From assembly GCF_900167075.1 (NCBI RefSeq), contig NZ_FUWH01000001.1:124001-188000 (forward strand): 64,000 nt of DNA, given 5' to 3'. Numbering within the stretch: the first letter of the stretch is position 1; each line of letters opens with the position of its first letter. The notes under the pieces were generated by a model, which was given only the letters and a program-made list of their open reading frames with translations, ran no database searches and was not told the origin of the DNA. Positions 26,710-35,750 of the stretch are shown piece after piece. The position numbers and the translations under genes were made by a program. This stretch comes from Sediminibacterium ginsengisoli. GTDB taxonomy: Bacteria; Bacteroidota; Bacteroidia; Chitinophagales; Chitinophagaceae.

Positions 26710-28566
26710 CTACTTGCCGAACATCCTGTCCAGCTGGTCTTCCTTGTATTCTATGAAGGTCGGGTTACCTGTTGGTGTAATGTTGGCATTACTGCAGGCA
26801 AACAATTCTTCCGCAAGCGTGAACATTTCTTTCTGAGATAATGATTGTCCTGCTTTGATGGCCTGCTGCCTTGCCATACAACGTACCAGTTTTTCGCGCC
26901 TGCTGAAAGTGACTTCGCTGCTGAAATGTTTGAATTGCTCGATCAGTAACTCTATCGCATGCGTTTCATTTCCCTGTAAAACATCCGCGGGGATGCCCGT
27001 TATGGTAAAGTTGTTGTTGCCTGAGGCAGACAGCTGGTAACCGATTGCCTGGAGGTCTGGCAACAGATCGTTGAGCAATGCGGCATCGGCCGGAGCCAGT
27101 TCGAGCGTGGCAGGGAACAGGGTTTGCTGCGATGCCATTTTCTTTCCGTGTGCTGCTACGCTGTAGCGGTTATAGAGTATCCGTTCGTGCGCCAGCTGCT
27201 GGTGGATCAGGATAAAGCCACTGTCCGTTGGCGCAATGATATATGTATTATGCAGCTGTAAAAGAGGACTGTCGGTCAGTACCTGCAGCTGCGGCTTTTT
27301 AGGAGCAAGCAGGAAATCCAGCGGATCGTGTGCCGGAGCCGGTTTCTGTTCGCTGCTCCTGGCAGGTTTATCCGCGGGTTCTGTAAAGAAGTCTTTCCAG
27401 TGCCGCAGTTCACTTTTGTTCTCCGGTTCGATGAAATGGGCCTGGTTCTTCTGCGTGAAGGTTTTGTAAAGACTGGATGATACGGCAACATCTTTCTGTT
27501 CTGTTGTGAAAGGTTTGTTCACCGCATCCAGCTGCTGGATATCTGCGTTGAGGGTAAAGTCGAGCGAGGGCGCTATGCTGGATTGCGCGAGTGCGTGTTT
27601 TACGGCAGCCTGCACAAAAGCGTAGATGATCTTTTCATCTTCAAACTTGATCTCCTGTTTGGTAGGATGAACGTTGATATCCACCTGTGCAGGATCGAGG
27701 TCGATATAGATCACATAACCGGGAAAACTGTCTTTGCCGATCATGCCTTCGAAAGCAGTATTCACTGCATGGTTGAGATAAGCGCTTTTGATAAAACGGT
27801 TATTGACGAAGAAATACTGATCACCGCGCGTTTTGCGTGCGGTTTCCGGTTTGCCTACAAAGCCATAGATGTTCATATAATCCGTTTCTTCCGAAACGCT
27901 TACCAGTTTGGCATTGTATTGATTTCCCAGTATCTGCACGATACGTTGTTTCAGCGAGCCTTTTTCAAGGTGGAACATTTCCTGGCCGTTGCTGGTAAGT
28001 GAAAAGAAAATATCCGGGAATGCCATCGCAACACGGATGAATTCGTCTATGATATGTCTTAATTCCGCTGCATTGCTTTTCAGGAAATTCCGTCGTGCCG
28101 GAACATTGAAGAACAGGTTCTTCATGCAGATGCTGGTACCCGCAGGAGCAGCACAGGGTTCCTGCTTCACCACCCTGCTGTTCTCTATCTCGAGATAAGT
28201 GCCGAGCTCATCTTCTGCACGGCGTGTTTTGATCTCCACCTGTGCCACGGCGGCAACGGAAGCAAGCGCTTCACCCCGGAAACCCATCGTTTTGATGCGG
28301 AAAAGATCGTCGATCTGTTTTATTTTACTGGTCGCATGCCGCTCAAAAGCCATACGGGCATCTGTAGGGCTCATTCCCTTCCCGTTATCGATCACCTGCA
28401 CCAATGCCTTACCCGCATCCGAAATGATCAGCCTGATCTCGGTTGCGCCTGCATCCACCGCATTCTCCAGCAGCTCCTTCACCGCGCTTGCCGGCCGCTG
28501 GATCACTTCTCCCGCCGCTATCTGGTTGGCTATATTGTCGGGTAATAACTGTATGATATCCGCCAC
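26710..28566 (-). CDS. mutL: DNA mismatch repair protein MutL
   Basis: A 618-residue MutL. The N-terminal GHKL ATPase is intact: ENAVDAGATEI, DNGKGM, TMGFRGEAL and the HPTKQEIKF segment. The middle linker (about 345-420) is Pro/Lys-rich. The C-terminal dimer domain is present, but the endonuclease motifs are altered: DQHAxxE appears as HQQLAHE near 454, and the CPHGRP loop appears as TPTGNP near the end. MutL couples MutS recognition to excision; here nicking by MutL itself is doubtful. Convergent with the PBP4-type gene (4-base gap). Confidence 0.93.
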   Translation of the reverse strand: MADIIQLLPDNIANQIAAGEVIQRPASAVKELLENAVDAGATEIRLIISDAGKALVQVIDNGKGMSPTDARMAFERHATSKIKQIDDLFRIKTMGFRGEALASVAAVAQVEIKTRRAEDELGTYLEIENSRVVKQEPCAAPAGTSICMKNLFFNVPARRNFLKSNAAELRHIIDEFIRVAMAFPDIFFSLTSNGQEMFHLEKGSLKQRIVQILGNQYNAKLVSVSEETDYMNIYGFVGKPETARKTRGDQYFFVNNRFIKSAYLNHAVNTAFEGMIGKDSFPGYVIYIDLDPAQVDINVHPTKQEIKFEDEKIIYAFVQAAVKHALAQSSIAPSLDFTLNADIQQLDAVNKPFTTEQKDVAVSSSLYKTFTQKNQAHFIEPENKSELRHWKDFFTEPADKPARSSEQKPAPAHDPLDFLLAPKKPQLQVLTDSPLLQLHNTYIIAPTDSGFILIHQQLAHERILYNRYSVAAHGKKMASQQTLFPATLELAPADAALLNDLLPDLQAIGYQLSASGNNNFTITGIPADVLQGNETHAIELLIEQFKHFSSEVTFSRREKLVRCMARQQAIKAGQSLSQKEMFTLAEELFACSNANITPTGNPTFIEYKEDQLDRMFGK

Positions 28567-28667
28567 AAAATCCTGATTTGATAAAAGTCTGTAAAAATAC
28601 TACACTTCGCAGCTTCCATAAAGTTTAAATTAACGTCCTGCAAACGCCATAACTGTAACGGTTGCGT

Positions 28668-28675
28668 TAATTTTG
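28668..28675 (+). promoter_or_regulatory. TAATTTTG (-7) box for the M3 peptidase gene
   Basis: A perfect TAnnTTTG match, 18 bases before the ATG at 28694. An in-frame TTG at 28673 lies inside this box and is therefore not the start. Confidence 0.55.
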
Positions 28676-28693
28676 CATTTCAAATCAATAGTA

Positions 28694-30415
28694 ATGACAT
28701 TAAGTGCGGATATCAAAAAACTGGAAAGGCATTTTCTGCCGGCCGATTTTACTGTAACCACCTGGGATAACCTGGAACCTTATTTCAGGGAACTGGCAGA
28801 CCGGCGGCTGGAATCCCGTGCCGACCTGGAAAAATGGCTGAAGGACATGAGTGAACTGGAAGCTGTAGTGAGTGAAGATGCCTGCTGGCGCCAGATCAAA
28901 ATGACCTGCGATACCACCAATCCTGCCCTGGAAGAGGCATTTACTTATTTCTGCATGGAGATCCAGCCCCGGATCCAGCCCTATGCAGATCAGCTGAACC
29001 GTAAACTGCTGGCCTGTTCCTTTATCAGTGAACTTGATCAGCAGAAATATTTTACCTACCTGCGCAGCGTTAAAAAGAACATCGATCTTTTCCGCGAAGA
29101 GAATATACCTATCCAGGCAGAATTAAGCGTAATGCAGCAGCAATACGGAACCATTGCCGGCAAAATGACCGTGGAAGTGAACGGCCAGGAATACACCCTC
29201 CAGCAGGCAGCAAAATTCCTGGAAAGTCACGACAGGTCATTAAGGGAAGAAGTTTACCGCAAGATCCAGGAGCGCCGCCTGCAGGATAAGGATGCAATGA
29301 ATACCCTGTATTCAGACCTGATCGCAAAACGCCACCAGGTAGCTTTGAATGCGGGTTTCGCCAATTACCGTGATTACAAGTTTGCTGAACTGGGGCGCTT
29401 CGATTATACCAAAGAAGATTGTTTTCAGTTTCACGAAGCGGTAAAACTGCATGTGCTGCCACTGATCGAAAAGATCTACCAGCGTAAAAAAGAAAAACTG
29501 GGCCTGGATGTGTTGCGTCCATGGGATACAGAAGCAGAACCGGAAGGTATCAAACCCCTGAAGCCGTTTACAGACGGTAAAGACCTGTATGAAAGGTCGG
29601 TAGCCTGTTTTGAGCAGCTCGGTACCTTTTTCGCAGATTGCCTGCGGAAGATGAACGAGCTGAATCATTTCGACCTGGAAAGCAGGAAAGGAAAAGCTCC
29701 GGGAGGCTACAACTGTCCGCTTGCAGAAAGCGGTGCGCCGTTTATTTTTATGAATGCTGCAGGACAAATGAGCGATGTTACAACGATGGTACACGAAGGC
29801 GGTCATGCAGTACATTCTTTCCTGGCACATAACCTTGAACTGAGTGCATTCAAAGAATACCCGATGGAGATTGCCGAAGTGGCGAGCATGGCCATGGAAT
29901 TGTTCACCATGAACCACTGGCAGGCATTTTTCGATAATGACGAAGACCTGAAAAGAGCGAAAGAACACCAGCTGGAAAGAACGATCACCATTTTCCCGTG
30001 GATAGCGATCATCGACAAGTACCAGCACTGGGTATATGAAAACCCAACCCATACCGAAGCCGAAAGAACAGCAAAATGGATGGAGATCCTGGAAGAATTC
30101 TCAACAGCTGCTATCGATTATACAGGACTGGAGAAATTCCGTGAAATCGGCTGGCAGCGCCAGCTTCATTTGTTTGAAGTGCCGTTCTATTATATCGAAT
30201 ACGGCATTGCGCAGCTGGGGGCAATTGGTTTGTGGATGCAATACCAGCAGGACCCGAAAAAGGCGCTGGACAACTATGTTGCAGCATTAAGCCTCGGTGG
30301 AACAAGAACGCTTCCGGAACTCTACCAGGCCGCAGGACTGAAGTTCGATCTTTCGCCGCAGCATATTAAAACATTGATGGAGTTCACAGCGGCTGAAATG
30401 GATAAGCTGGCATAA
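28694..30415 (+). CDS. M3 family oligoendopeptidase (PepF-like)
   Basis: A 573-residue cytosolic zinc oligopeptidase. The zinc motif is H367EGGH371 in MVHEGGHAVHSF, with the third ligand Glu in EVASMAMELF about 25 residues later, as in M3 peptidases. The all-helical architecture, the PFYYIEYGIAQLGAIGLW segment near 504-521 and total length match the M3B/PepF subfamily, which hydrolyses short peptides of about 7-20 residues. The start at 28694 fits the promoter box just upstream. Single-gene unit ending at a strong hairpin. Confidence 0.93.
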   Translation: MTLSADIKKLERHFLPADFTVTTWDNLEPYFRELADRRLESRADLEKWLKDMSELEAVVSEDACWRQIKMTCDTTNPALEEAFTYFCMEIQPRIQPYADQLNRKLLACSFISELDQQKYFTYLRSVKKNIDLFREENIPIQAELSVMQQQYGTIAGKMTVEVNGQEYTLQQAAKFLESHDRSLREEVYRKIQERRLQDKDAMNTLYSDLIAKRHQVALNAGFANYRDYKFAELGRFDYTKEDCFQFHEAVKLHVLPLIEKIYQRKKEKLGLDVLRPWDTEAEPEGIKPLKPFTDGKDLYERSVACFEQLGTFFADCLRKMNELNHFDLESRKGKAPGGYNCPLAESGAPFIFMNAAGQMSDVTTMVHEGGHAVHSFLAHNLELSAFKEYPMEIAEVASMAMELFTMNHWQAFFDNDEDLKRAKEHQLERTITIFPWIAIIDKYQHWVYENPTHTEAERTAKWMEILEEFSTAAIDYTGLEKFREIGWQRQLHLFEVPFYYIEYGIAQLGAIGLWMQYQQDPKKALDNYVAALSLGGTRTLPELYQAAGLKFDLSPQHIKTLMEFTAAEMDKLA

Positions 30416-30429
30416 GAACGTGATCATAA

Positions 30430-30475
30430 GCTAATGAAACAGGGCGATCTTTTGAGATCGCCCTGTTTCATTAGC
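30430..30475. terminator. Perfect 21-bp inverted repeat, bidirectional terminator
   Basis: Arms of 21 bases (positions 30430-30450 and 30455-30475) with a 4-base loop TTTG. It separates the convergent pepF-like and gldD genes. T-rich sequence follows on the plus strand. Confidence 0.85.
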
Positions 30476-30484
30476 TGCTTTTAC

Positions 30485-31084
30485 TTATTTGTTTTTCCAG
30501 CGGAAAGTGCTGATCAGGTGTTTCATGTCCTGCAGCAGGAAATCGTTTACAATGCCAAGGGAATCTGCATTTGGGGTAGCATCGAAATAAAGCGCGCCCC
30601 GTAAAAAATGTTTCACGGAATCGGTCAGGAAAAACTGGTTGGCTGTAGCTACATCTCCGCCAACAGTAAAGAAAACACCGTGCACATTATTAGGTGTGCT
30701 GATCAGTGAATCTTCAATCGAGTAAGCTTTTGAAGCATGCTCTCCGGTGAATGTATACGCATGTTTGATAAGCGTATCGAACACATTTTTGCCGATGGCC
30801 TTATAACTCACATAAATGCGGCCGTTGAAACTCGGGAAGTCTACATTGATCCACCATGGTTCCGTTTCGGTTGCCTGGCCCATGAAAGTGGTGTCCTTCA
30901 CAACCGTTGCATAAGTAGGGTATTCGAAAGAATACGGATAGCCGGGCATATCGAATACCTGGTATTTTTTTTCCGGGAAATCGATCTTGAAATAGCCGCG
31001 TGGCTTTGGTGTATATGAACTGTTACAGGCCTGCAGGAAGAATAAAACGATAAGCAGGCAGCCGATTGTGTTTCTGATGTTCAT
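30485..31084 (-). CDS. gldD: Gliding-motility lipoprotein GldD
   Basis: A 199-residue lipoprotein: a hydrophobic signal (IGCLLIVLFFLQAC, lipobox Cys20) followed by the GldD domain with PKPRGYFKIDFPEKKYQ, WWINVDFPSFNGRIYVSYK and FLRGALYFDATPNADS. GldD is essential for gliding in Flavobacterium and is found in most Bacteroidota, including non-gliders. The start ATG shares one base with the gldE stop (TAATG), so it is translationally coupled. Last gene of the mutY-ssb-gldE-gldD operon, an order conserved in the phylum. Confidence 0.94.
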   Translation of the reverse strand: MNIRNTIGCLLIVLFFLQACNSSYTPKPRGYFKIDFPEKKYQVFDMPGYPYSFEYPTYATVVKDTTFMGQATETEPWWINVDFPSFNGRIYVSYKAIGKNVFDTLIKHAYTFTGEHASKAYSIEDSLISTPNNVHGVFFTVGGDVATANQFFLTDSVKHFLRGALYFDATPNADSLGIVNDFLLQDMKHLISTFRWKNK

Positions 31085-32430
31085 TATTCCTGTGCTCCTT
31101 CCGGTTTAATGGTTACCATGATCTTCTGAACACGGTTTTTTTCTACTTCCAGTACGGTAAAGGCAAAATCGCCGCTGGTAATTACCTGCGATACCTGAGG
31201 GATATCTCCTGCAAGTTCCAGCACAAGCCCGGCAAGAGAATCGCTCTCGCCTTTCACCTGCTCAAAGGTGTCGGTCTGCAGGCCCATGATCTTGCAGACA
31301 TCGTTGATCATGGTACGTCCTTCAAATACATAATTGTTATCATCGATCTTTTTATAACCGCTGTCTTCTTCGTCGAACTCGTCTTTTATTTCACCGATCA
31401 CTTCTTCCAGGATGTCCTCCAGTGTTACGATACCGCTGGTGCCGCCGAATTCATCTACTACTATGGCGAAATGGATGCGCTTGGACTGGAATTCCTGCAG
31501 CAGGTCTTCGATCAGTTTTTGTTCGTGAACGAAATAAGGCTGGCGCATCAGCGACTGCCAGTTGAAATCATCGGGTTCGTTGAGGTAGGCGATGAGGTCT
31601 TTGGTATGGATCATACCTGTTACTTCATCCAGTTCTTCCTTATATACGGGAAGGCGGCTGTAGTTGAGTTCGCGAACCATATCGATCAGTTCTCCGAAGC
31701 TTGCGGATTGCTCCACACCATGCACTTCCGTGCGTGTTTTCATCACCTGCTTTACCGTGATATTGCCGAACTTGACAATACCTTTCAGGATATTTTTCTC
31801 GTTTTCGGAAGCGGTACTATCGGTAGTCAGATCAATGGCATGATCCAGTTCTTCCAGGCTGTACGAGCCGTTGGATCTTTTGGCCAGTTTTTTCTCGATC
31901 ACATCGGAATATTTCACCAGCCATTTGCTCAACCCTGCACAGGAATAGGAAACAGCCTGCACAATGCCGCCGAAGTCTTTGGCAAAGCGGATATTATTCT
32001 GTGTGGCCAGCACTTTGGGCATTACTTCCCCGAAGAGAACAAGCAGAAAGGAAACCGCCACTACTTTGATCACAAATTCGATCCAGGCCGCATCAAATTT
32101 CTCAAAATTGAACATTTCATCGATCAGCAGGTTGGAGATGATGATGATGGAAATATTGATGAAGCTGTTCGCGATCAGTAAAGAAGCAAGTAATGTTTTA
32201 GGCTTCTCCAGCAGATCTACAATTCTTTTGTATAATGGCTGCTGCTTGGCTTTCAGCAGATTGATATCCTTATAGGTAAGAGAGAAAAAAGCAACCTCGG
32301 AACCGGATAACACAAATGAAAGAAACAATAAGACCAGCAATACCATCACAAGCACAGTTGCACCCTGTGGCTGGATAGCTGATAATAAGGTAGTGTTAAG
32401 GACAGCGTCCAAAACCGGGTGATGATCCAA
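31084..32430 (-). CDS. gldE: Gliding-motility protein GldE (DUF21/CNNM and CBS domains)
   Basis: A 448-residue membrane protein: an N-terminal CNNM/DUF21 region with about four membrane segments (28-50, 85-105, 115-140 and 160-175), two CBS domains (about 205-330, with VKQVMKTRTEVHGV and LNYSRLPVYKEELDEVTG), and a C-terminal CorC_HlyC domain. This is the HlyC/CorC-type architecture; the GldE variant acts with GldD. It is directly followed by gldD and preceded by ssb. Confidence 0.93.
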   Translation of the reverse strand: MDHHPVLDAVLNTTLLSAIQPQGATVLVMVLLVLLFLSFVLSGSEVAFFSLTYKDINLLKAKQQPLYKRIVDLLEKPKTLLASLLIANSFINISIIIISNLLIDEMFNFEKFDAAWIEFVIKVVAVSFLLVLFGEVMPKVLATQNNIRFAKDFGGIVQAVSYSCAGLSKWLVKYSDVIEKKLAKRSNGSYSLEELDHAIDLTTDSTASENEKNILKGIVKFGNITVKQVMKTRTEVHGVEQSASFGELIDMVRELNYSRLPVYKEELDEVTGMIHTKDLIAYLNEPDDFNWQSLMRQPYFVHEQKLIEDLLQEFQSKRIHFAIVVDEFGGTSGIVTLEDILEEVIGEIKDEFDEEDSGYKKIDDNNYVFEGRTMINDVCKIMGLQTDTFEQVKGESDSLAGLVLELAGDIPQVSQVITSGDFAFTVLEVEKNRVQKIMVTIKPEGAQE

Positions 32431-32458
32431 GGCAGAAATTTTAAATGAATAATCGGCC

Positions 32459-32488
32459 GGCCATCTTCTGGAAGCCGGCCCCCTCTTC
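32459..32488 (-). repeat. GC-rich hairpin between ssb and gldE
   Basis: GGCCGGC and GCCGGCC arms around an 11-base loop, in the 86-base gap between ssb and gldE. On the minus strand it is followed by GATTATTC rather than a clean T-run, so it may be a weak terminator or an RNA-processing stem that separates expression of ssb from gldE. Confidence 0.5.
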
Positions 32489-32516
32489 TAACAAAAATAT
32501 CATTTCCGGATGAATA

Positions 32517-32930
32517 TCAGAAGGGCAGTGTTTCATTGGGTGGAGGAACATCGTCACCGGTGTATCCTTCCAGCGCTTCATGACCTCCCTGACCATCGCC
32601 ACGCTTATCCAGCATGATCAGGTTATCACCCACTACTTCTGTTGCAAATTTTTTATTGCCCTCCTTATCTTCCCAGCTGCGGGTACGGAGACGGCCCTCT
32701 ATATAGATCAGGCTACCCTTGTGGAGGTATTTCTGGGCCAGTTCGGCCAGCCCGCGCCATAATACTACTGTATGCCATTCTGTTTGAGATATCAGTTTAC
32801 CGGAACGGTCTTTATAAGTTTCTGTTGTTGCCAATGGAAATTTTGCCACAGCAATATTGCCTTCCAGGTACTGAACATCAGGATCTTTCCCCAGGTTACC
32901 GATCAGCATGACTCTGTTAACACCCCTCAT
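32517..32930 (-). CDS. ssb: Single-stranded DNA-binding protein
   Basis: A 137-residue SSB. The OB fold covers residues 1-108 with NRVMLIGNLGKDPDVQYLEG, TEWHTVVLWRGLAELAQKYL and GSLIYIEGRLRTRSWEDKEG; the acidic tail ends DDVPPPNETLPF, resembling the DxPF tip that recruits partner proteins. It protects single-stranded DNA in replication and repair. Its place between mutY and gldE is typical of Bacteroidota. Confidence 0.96.
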   Translation of the reverse strand: MRGVNRVMLIGNLGKDPDVQYLEGNIAVAKFPLATTETYKDRSGKLISQTEWHTVVLWRGLAELAQKYLHKGSLIYIEGRLRTRSWEDKEGNKKFATEVVGDNLIMLDKRGDGQGGHEALEGYTGDDVPPPNETLPF

Positions 32931-33026
32931 ATGCTTTATTTTAGGTTCGTCGAAGGTTATACCACTCTTAAAAATACTTTTTTTTACTTAAACAAAAGCA
33001 GTACCAGCCAAAGAACCCGCAGGTAT

Positions 33027-34079
33027 TTAACGGCCGTTCAGAAACTGTGTGATGAATTTTGGAAAAGCCAGGCCGGCCACTTCCGCCGGGCGGAGCCATT
33101 GCTGTGTTTTGAGTGAAGCTGGTATTGAAAGCAGTTGCACATGGATGAACTGACCTTTGATCTGCTGGTGGGTAAGTTGCTGTACAGACACAGGCGAAAC
33201 CGAAACTAATGTTGCCTTCCGGATACCCATTTGTTCTCCCAGCCATTGACTTACAGAAGCCTGATCCCATTTCATGGCAGCTTCTGTTTCCAGCAGGTAA
33301 AATTCAAAAAGACCTTGCCAGATATCTTTTGCAGAACGCTGTTGTACCAGCCATTTGCCTTCATACTCAAACAGAAAGTAATAAAACCACCTGTGTTTCC
33401 GGTTCAGCGTTTTTTCTTTTACGGGCAGCTGGTTAACGGTTCCGTTATGGTAAGCCGCGCATTCTGACCGGAGGGGGCAGGACGCACAGAGCGGTGCAAC
33501 CGGTTTACATACCGTAGCCCCGAAGTCCATGATGGCCTGGTTAAAAAAAGCGGGCTGTTTACGGTCGAGTACCTCGTTAGCCAATGCGGAAAATTCCTGT
33601 TTGCCTGCTGTGCTGTCGATAGCTGTACCGATATTGAAGAAGCGCGCAAGAACCCGGAATACATTACCGTCAACCACAGCATAAGGCTGGTTATAGGCAA
33701 AGGATGCGATAGCTGCGGCTGTATAGGGGCCTACGCCTTTCAGTGCAAGTATGTCCTCATATTGTACAGGGAATTCCCCATTTTGCTGAAAGGCAATGGT
33801 ACGGGCTGTGGAAAGCAGGTTGCGGCAGCGGTTATAATAGCCAAGTCCTTCCCAGCATTTAAACACTTCCTGGTCTGGGGCAGCAGCCAGTTCGCGGATG
33901 GTGGGATAATTTTCGATAAAACGGGTATAATAATGCCAGCCCTGTTCCACCCGCGTCTGCTGGAGGATCACTTCACTGAGCCAGATCCGGTAAGGATCTT
34001 TTTCTCCTTTCCAGGGCATTTCACGCTTATTATCGTGCAAATGCCATGACATTAAAAGCCTCGAAAAATTTTTTTTCAT
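33027..34079 (-). CDS. mutY: A/G-specific adenine glycosylase MutY
   Basis: A 350-residue base-excision enzyme that removes adenine opposite 8-oxoguanine. Catalytic Glu is in ILQQTRVEQG, the helix-hairpin-helix in LKGVGPYTAAAIASFAY, catalytic Asp in VVDGNVFRVL, and the 4Fe-4S cluster in C-x6-C-x2-C-x5-C (CKPVAPLCASCPLRSEC). A C-terminal Nudix-like 8-oxoG recognition domain follows. ATG 34079 (MKKNFSRLLMSW) is preferred over a codon nine residues upstream. First gene of the operon, divergent from HU. Confidence 0.95.
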   Translation of the reverse strand: MKKNFSRLLMSWHLHDNKREMPWKGEKDPYRIWLSEVILQQTRVEQGWHYYTRFIENYPTIRELAAAPDQEVFKCWEGLGYYNRCRNLLSTARTIAFQQNGEFPVQYEDILALKGVGPYTAAAIASFAYNQPYAVVDGNVFRVLARFFNIGTAIDSTAGKQEFSALANEVLDRKQPAFFNQAIMDFGATVCKPVAPLCASCPLRSECAAYHNGTVNQLPVKEKTLNRKHRWFYYFLFEYEGKWLVQQRSAKDIWQGLFEFYLLETEAAMKWDQASVSQWLGEQMGIRKATLVSVSPVSVQQLTHQQIKGQFIHVQLLSIPASLKTQQWLRPAEVAGLAFPKFITQFLNGR

Positions 34080-34250
34080 CCGGAAGAAGGGTTGTCCGCA
34101 ACACAATTCGGCAGAAAAGCGGCGATATTTCTGGTTGAAACCGTTTATTTATCAATTAATAACGTCTGTCATTTTTACGCTATCTTTTCTTGCAAATACC
34201 AGTTATTTTTCTTTATTTTAAGGGTAAAACTATCTAAAAACCCTTTTCAA

Positions 34251-34541
34251 ATGAGAAAATCAGATCTCATCAACCAGATTTCCGACAAAACGGGCATACC
34301 GAAAGTAGATGTACTCGTAACACTTGAAACCATGTTCAAGGAAGTAAAAGAAAGCCTGTCAAACGGCCAGAACATCTATATCAGGGGCTTTGGCAGCTTC
34401 ATTACAAAAAAACGAGCGGCTAAGATCGGACGTAATATCAAGAAAAACATTGCAGTAGAAATCCCTGAACATTTTATTCCCGCATTCAAACCTGCCAAAG
34501 AATTTGTCAGCGAAGTAAAAAGCAAACGTAAGTCGGAGTAA
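34251..34541 (+). CDS. HU/IHF family DNA-binding protein
   Basis: A 96-residue nucleoid protein. The ATG at 34251 gives MRKSDLINQISDKTGIPKVDV, the normal HU N-terminus; the open frame further upstream encodes non-family sequence. The DNA-binding arm block GFGSFITKKRAAKIGRNIKK is clear. It bends or compacts DNA and is usually found next to mutY and rng in Bacteroidota, as here. The C-terminus is lysine-rich. Confidence 0.93.
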   Translation: MRKSDLINQISDKTGIPKVDVLVTLETMFKEVKESLSNGQNIYIRGFGSFITKKRAAKIGRNIKKNIAVEIPEHFIPAFKPAKEFVSEVKSKRKSE

Positions 34542-34563
34542 CTTTGCAGAAATTTTCAGACAA

Positions 34564-35409
34564 GTGAAGAAACAGCAAATGTTACTGACAGGCGGCGGAC
34601 TTGTCCTGTTGATCTTATTGTATTTTTTTGGAAAAACAGTATCTCCGGCAAAGTCGGATACCGCCAAAACAAACGTAGCGCCTGTAAATCAGGTAGTTAA
34701 GTTTGATGATTTACTTGTAAAAGCCAAAGAGCATATTTCTGCCGAGCAGAATGCACGCCTCACCGCGCTTGAAAATGCCGTGGTAAGAGGCGATGTAAAA
34801 GAGCAGCAGATCCATGTATATCACCAGCTTGCGCGCTTCTGGGCCGACTCTGCCCATATTTTCGAACCCTATGCCTGGTACACTGCCGAGGCAGCGAAGT
34901 TGGAAAATTCTGAAAAAAGCCTCACCTTTGCCGCCCATCTGTTTTTGGACAACCTGATAACAGAGGGGGAGCCTGCCATACAAACATGGCTGGCCACCAA
35001 TGCAAAAGATCTTTTAGAGAAAGCGCTGGCGATCAATCCAGGCAACGATTCCAGCAAAATCGGGCTGGGAGCCTGCTATATGTTCGGTAACATTTCAGAT
35101 AACCCGATGCAGGGCATTCTGCCGGTAAGGGAGATCGTGGAGAAGCACCCGGAAAACCTGTACGGACAGAAAATTCTGGGTTTGGGAGGAAGGAAAAGCG
35201 GGCAGTACGACAAAGCGATCGACAGGTTTAAAATCATTTTGCAGTACGAACCAAAGAATGTAGAAGCGATGTTGAACATTGCAGAATGTTACGAACTGAA
35301 AGGGGATAAGAAGGATGCAGTGAACTGGTATCAGAAAGCCAGGGACCTGATCGCAATACCCGAAGCCAAAACAGCGCTGAACAAAAGGATCGAAGAACTA
35401 AAGCATTAA
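34564..35409 (+). CDS. Membrane-anchored TPR protein
   Basis: A 281-residue protein with an N-terminal membrane anchor (LLTGGGLVLLILLYFFG, residues 7-23) followed by helical TPR-like repeats, best seen at 186-280 (NLYGQKILGLGGRKSGQYDKAIDRFKIIL and VEAMLNIAECYELKGDKKDAVNWYQKA, each shown partly). It starts with GTG, 22 bases after HU. The function is unknown; TPR domains mediate protein contacts. It sits in the conserved HU-TPR-COX24-rng cluster. Confidence 0.83.
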   Translation: MKKQQMLLTGGGLVLLILLYFFGKTVSPAKSDTAKTNVAPVNQVVKFDDLLVKAKEHISAEQNARLTALENAVVRGDVKEQQIHVYHQLARFWADSAHIFEPYAWYTAEAAKLENSEKSLTFAAHLFLDNLITEGEPAIQTWLATNAKDLLEKALAINPGNDSSKIGLGACYMFGNISDNPMQGILPVREIVEKHPENLYGQKILGLGGRKSGQYDKAIDRFKIILQYEPKNVEAMLNIAECYELKGDKKDAVNWYQKARDLIAIPEAKTALNKRIEELKH

Positions 35410-35443
35410 ACTTATTATTAACTATATAAAATTACTTTGAGTT

Positions 35444-35539
35444 ATGCCTTGTGGTAAGAAGAGAAAGCGTCATAAAATTGCTACTCACAAACGTAAAAAA
35501 CGTCTCAGAAAGAACCGTCATAAGAAGAAGAACAAATAG
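35444..35539 (+). CDS. 31-residue AURKAIP1/COX24-like basic protein, likely ribosomal
   Basis: A very short gene beginning MPCGKKRKRHKIATHKRKKR and ending HKKKNK; 19 of 31 residues are Lys or Arg. The pattern KRKRHKIATHKRKKRLRKNRHK resembles the AURKAIP1/COX24 domain, found in the mitochondrial ribosomal protein mS38 and in the mycobacterial protein bS22. It probably binds rRNA in the small subunit; this is inference from similarity. It lies between the TPR gene and rng and is followed by a strong terminator. Confidence 0.82.
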   Translation: MPCGKKRKRHKIATHKRKKRLRKNRHKKKNK

Positions 35540-35561
35540 TTCTTTTCTGGTTTGACTATAA

Positions 35562-35600
35562 TTAAACGCGACCTCCCTTACAGAGCGAGGTCGCGTTTAA
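35562..35600 (+). terminator. Rho-independent-type hairpin after the COX24-like gene
   Basis: A perfect 14-bp stem (TTAAACGCGACCTC with GAGGTCGCGTTTAA) with an 11-base loop, 22 bases after the stop. The following bases are CACTTTATCTG, so the T-tract is weak. Confidence 0.75.
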
Positions 35601-35750
35601 CACTTTATCTGTTAAAAGCCATCGCCTTCGTTCGCTGCAACTTTTACCTTTTCCTTCCTGATTCTTGTGGCTGATATTGCGGATGTAAGTGTATTCCTTT
35701 TGCCGTAACCATAACCGGCATGTGATTTTGTATTTAAAAGTTGCTGATTT

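Noticed and set aside
29312..30052. 246-codon minus-strand open frame inside the M3 peptidase gene
   Set aside because: Antisense shadow; the plus-strand frame has the zinc motif and full family length.
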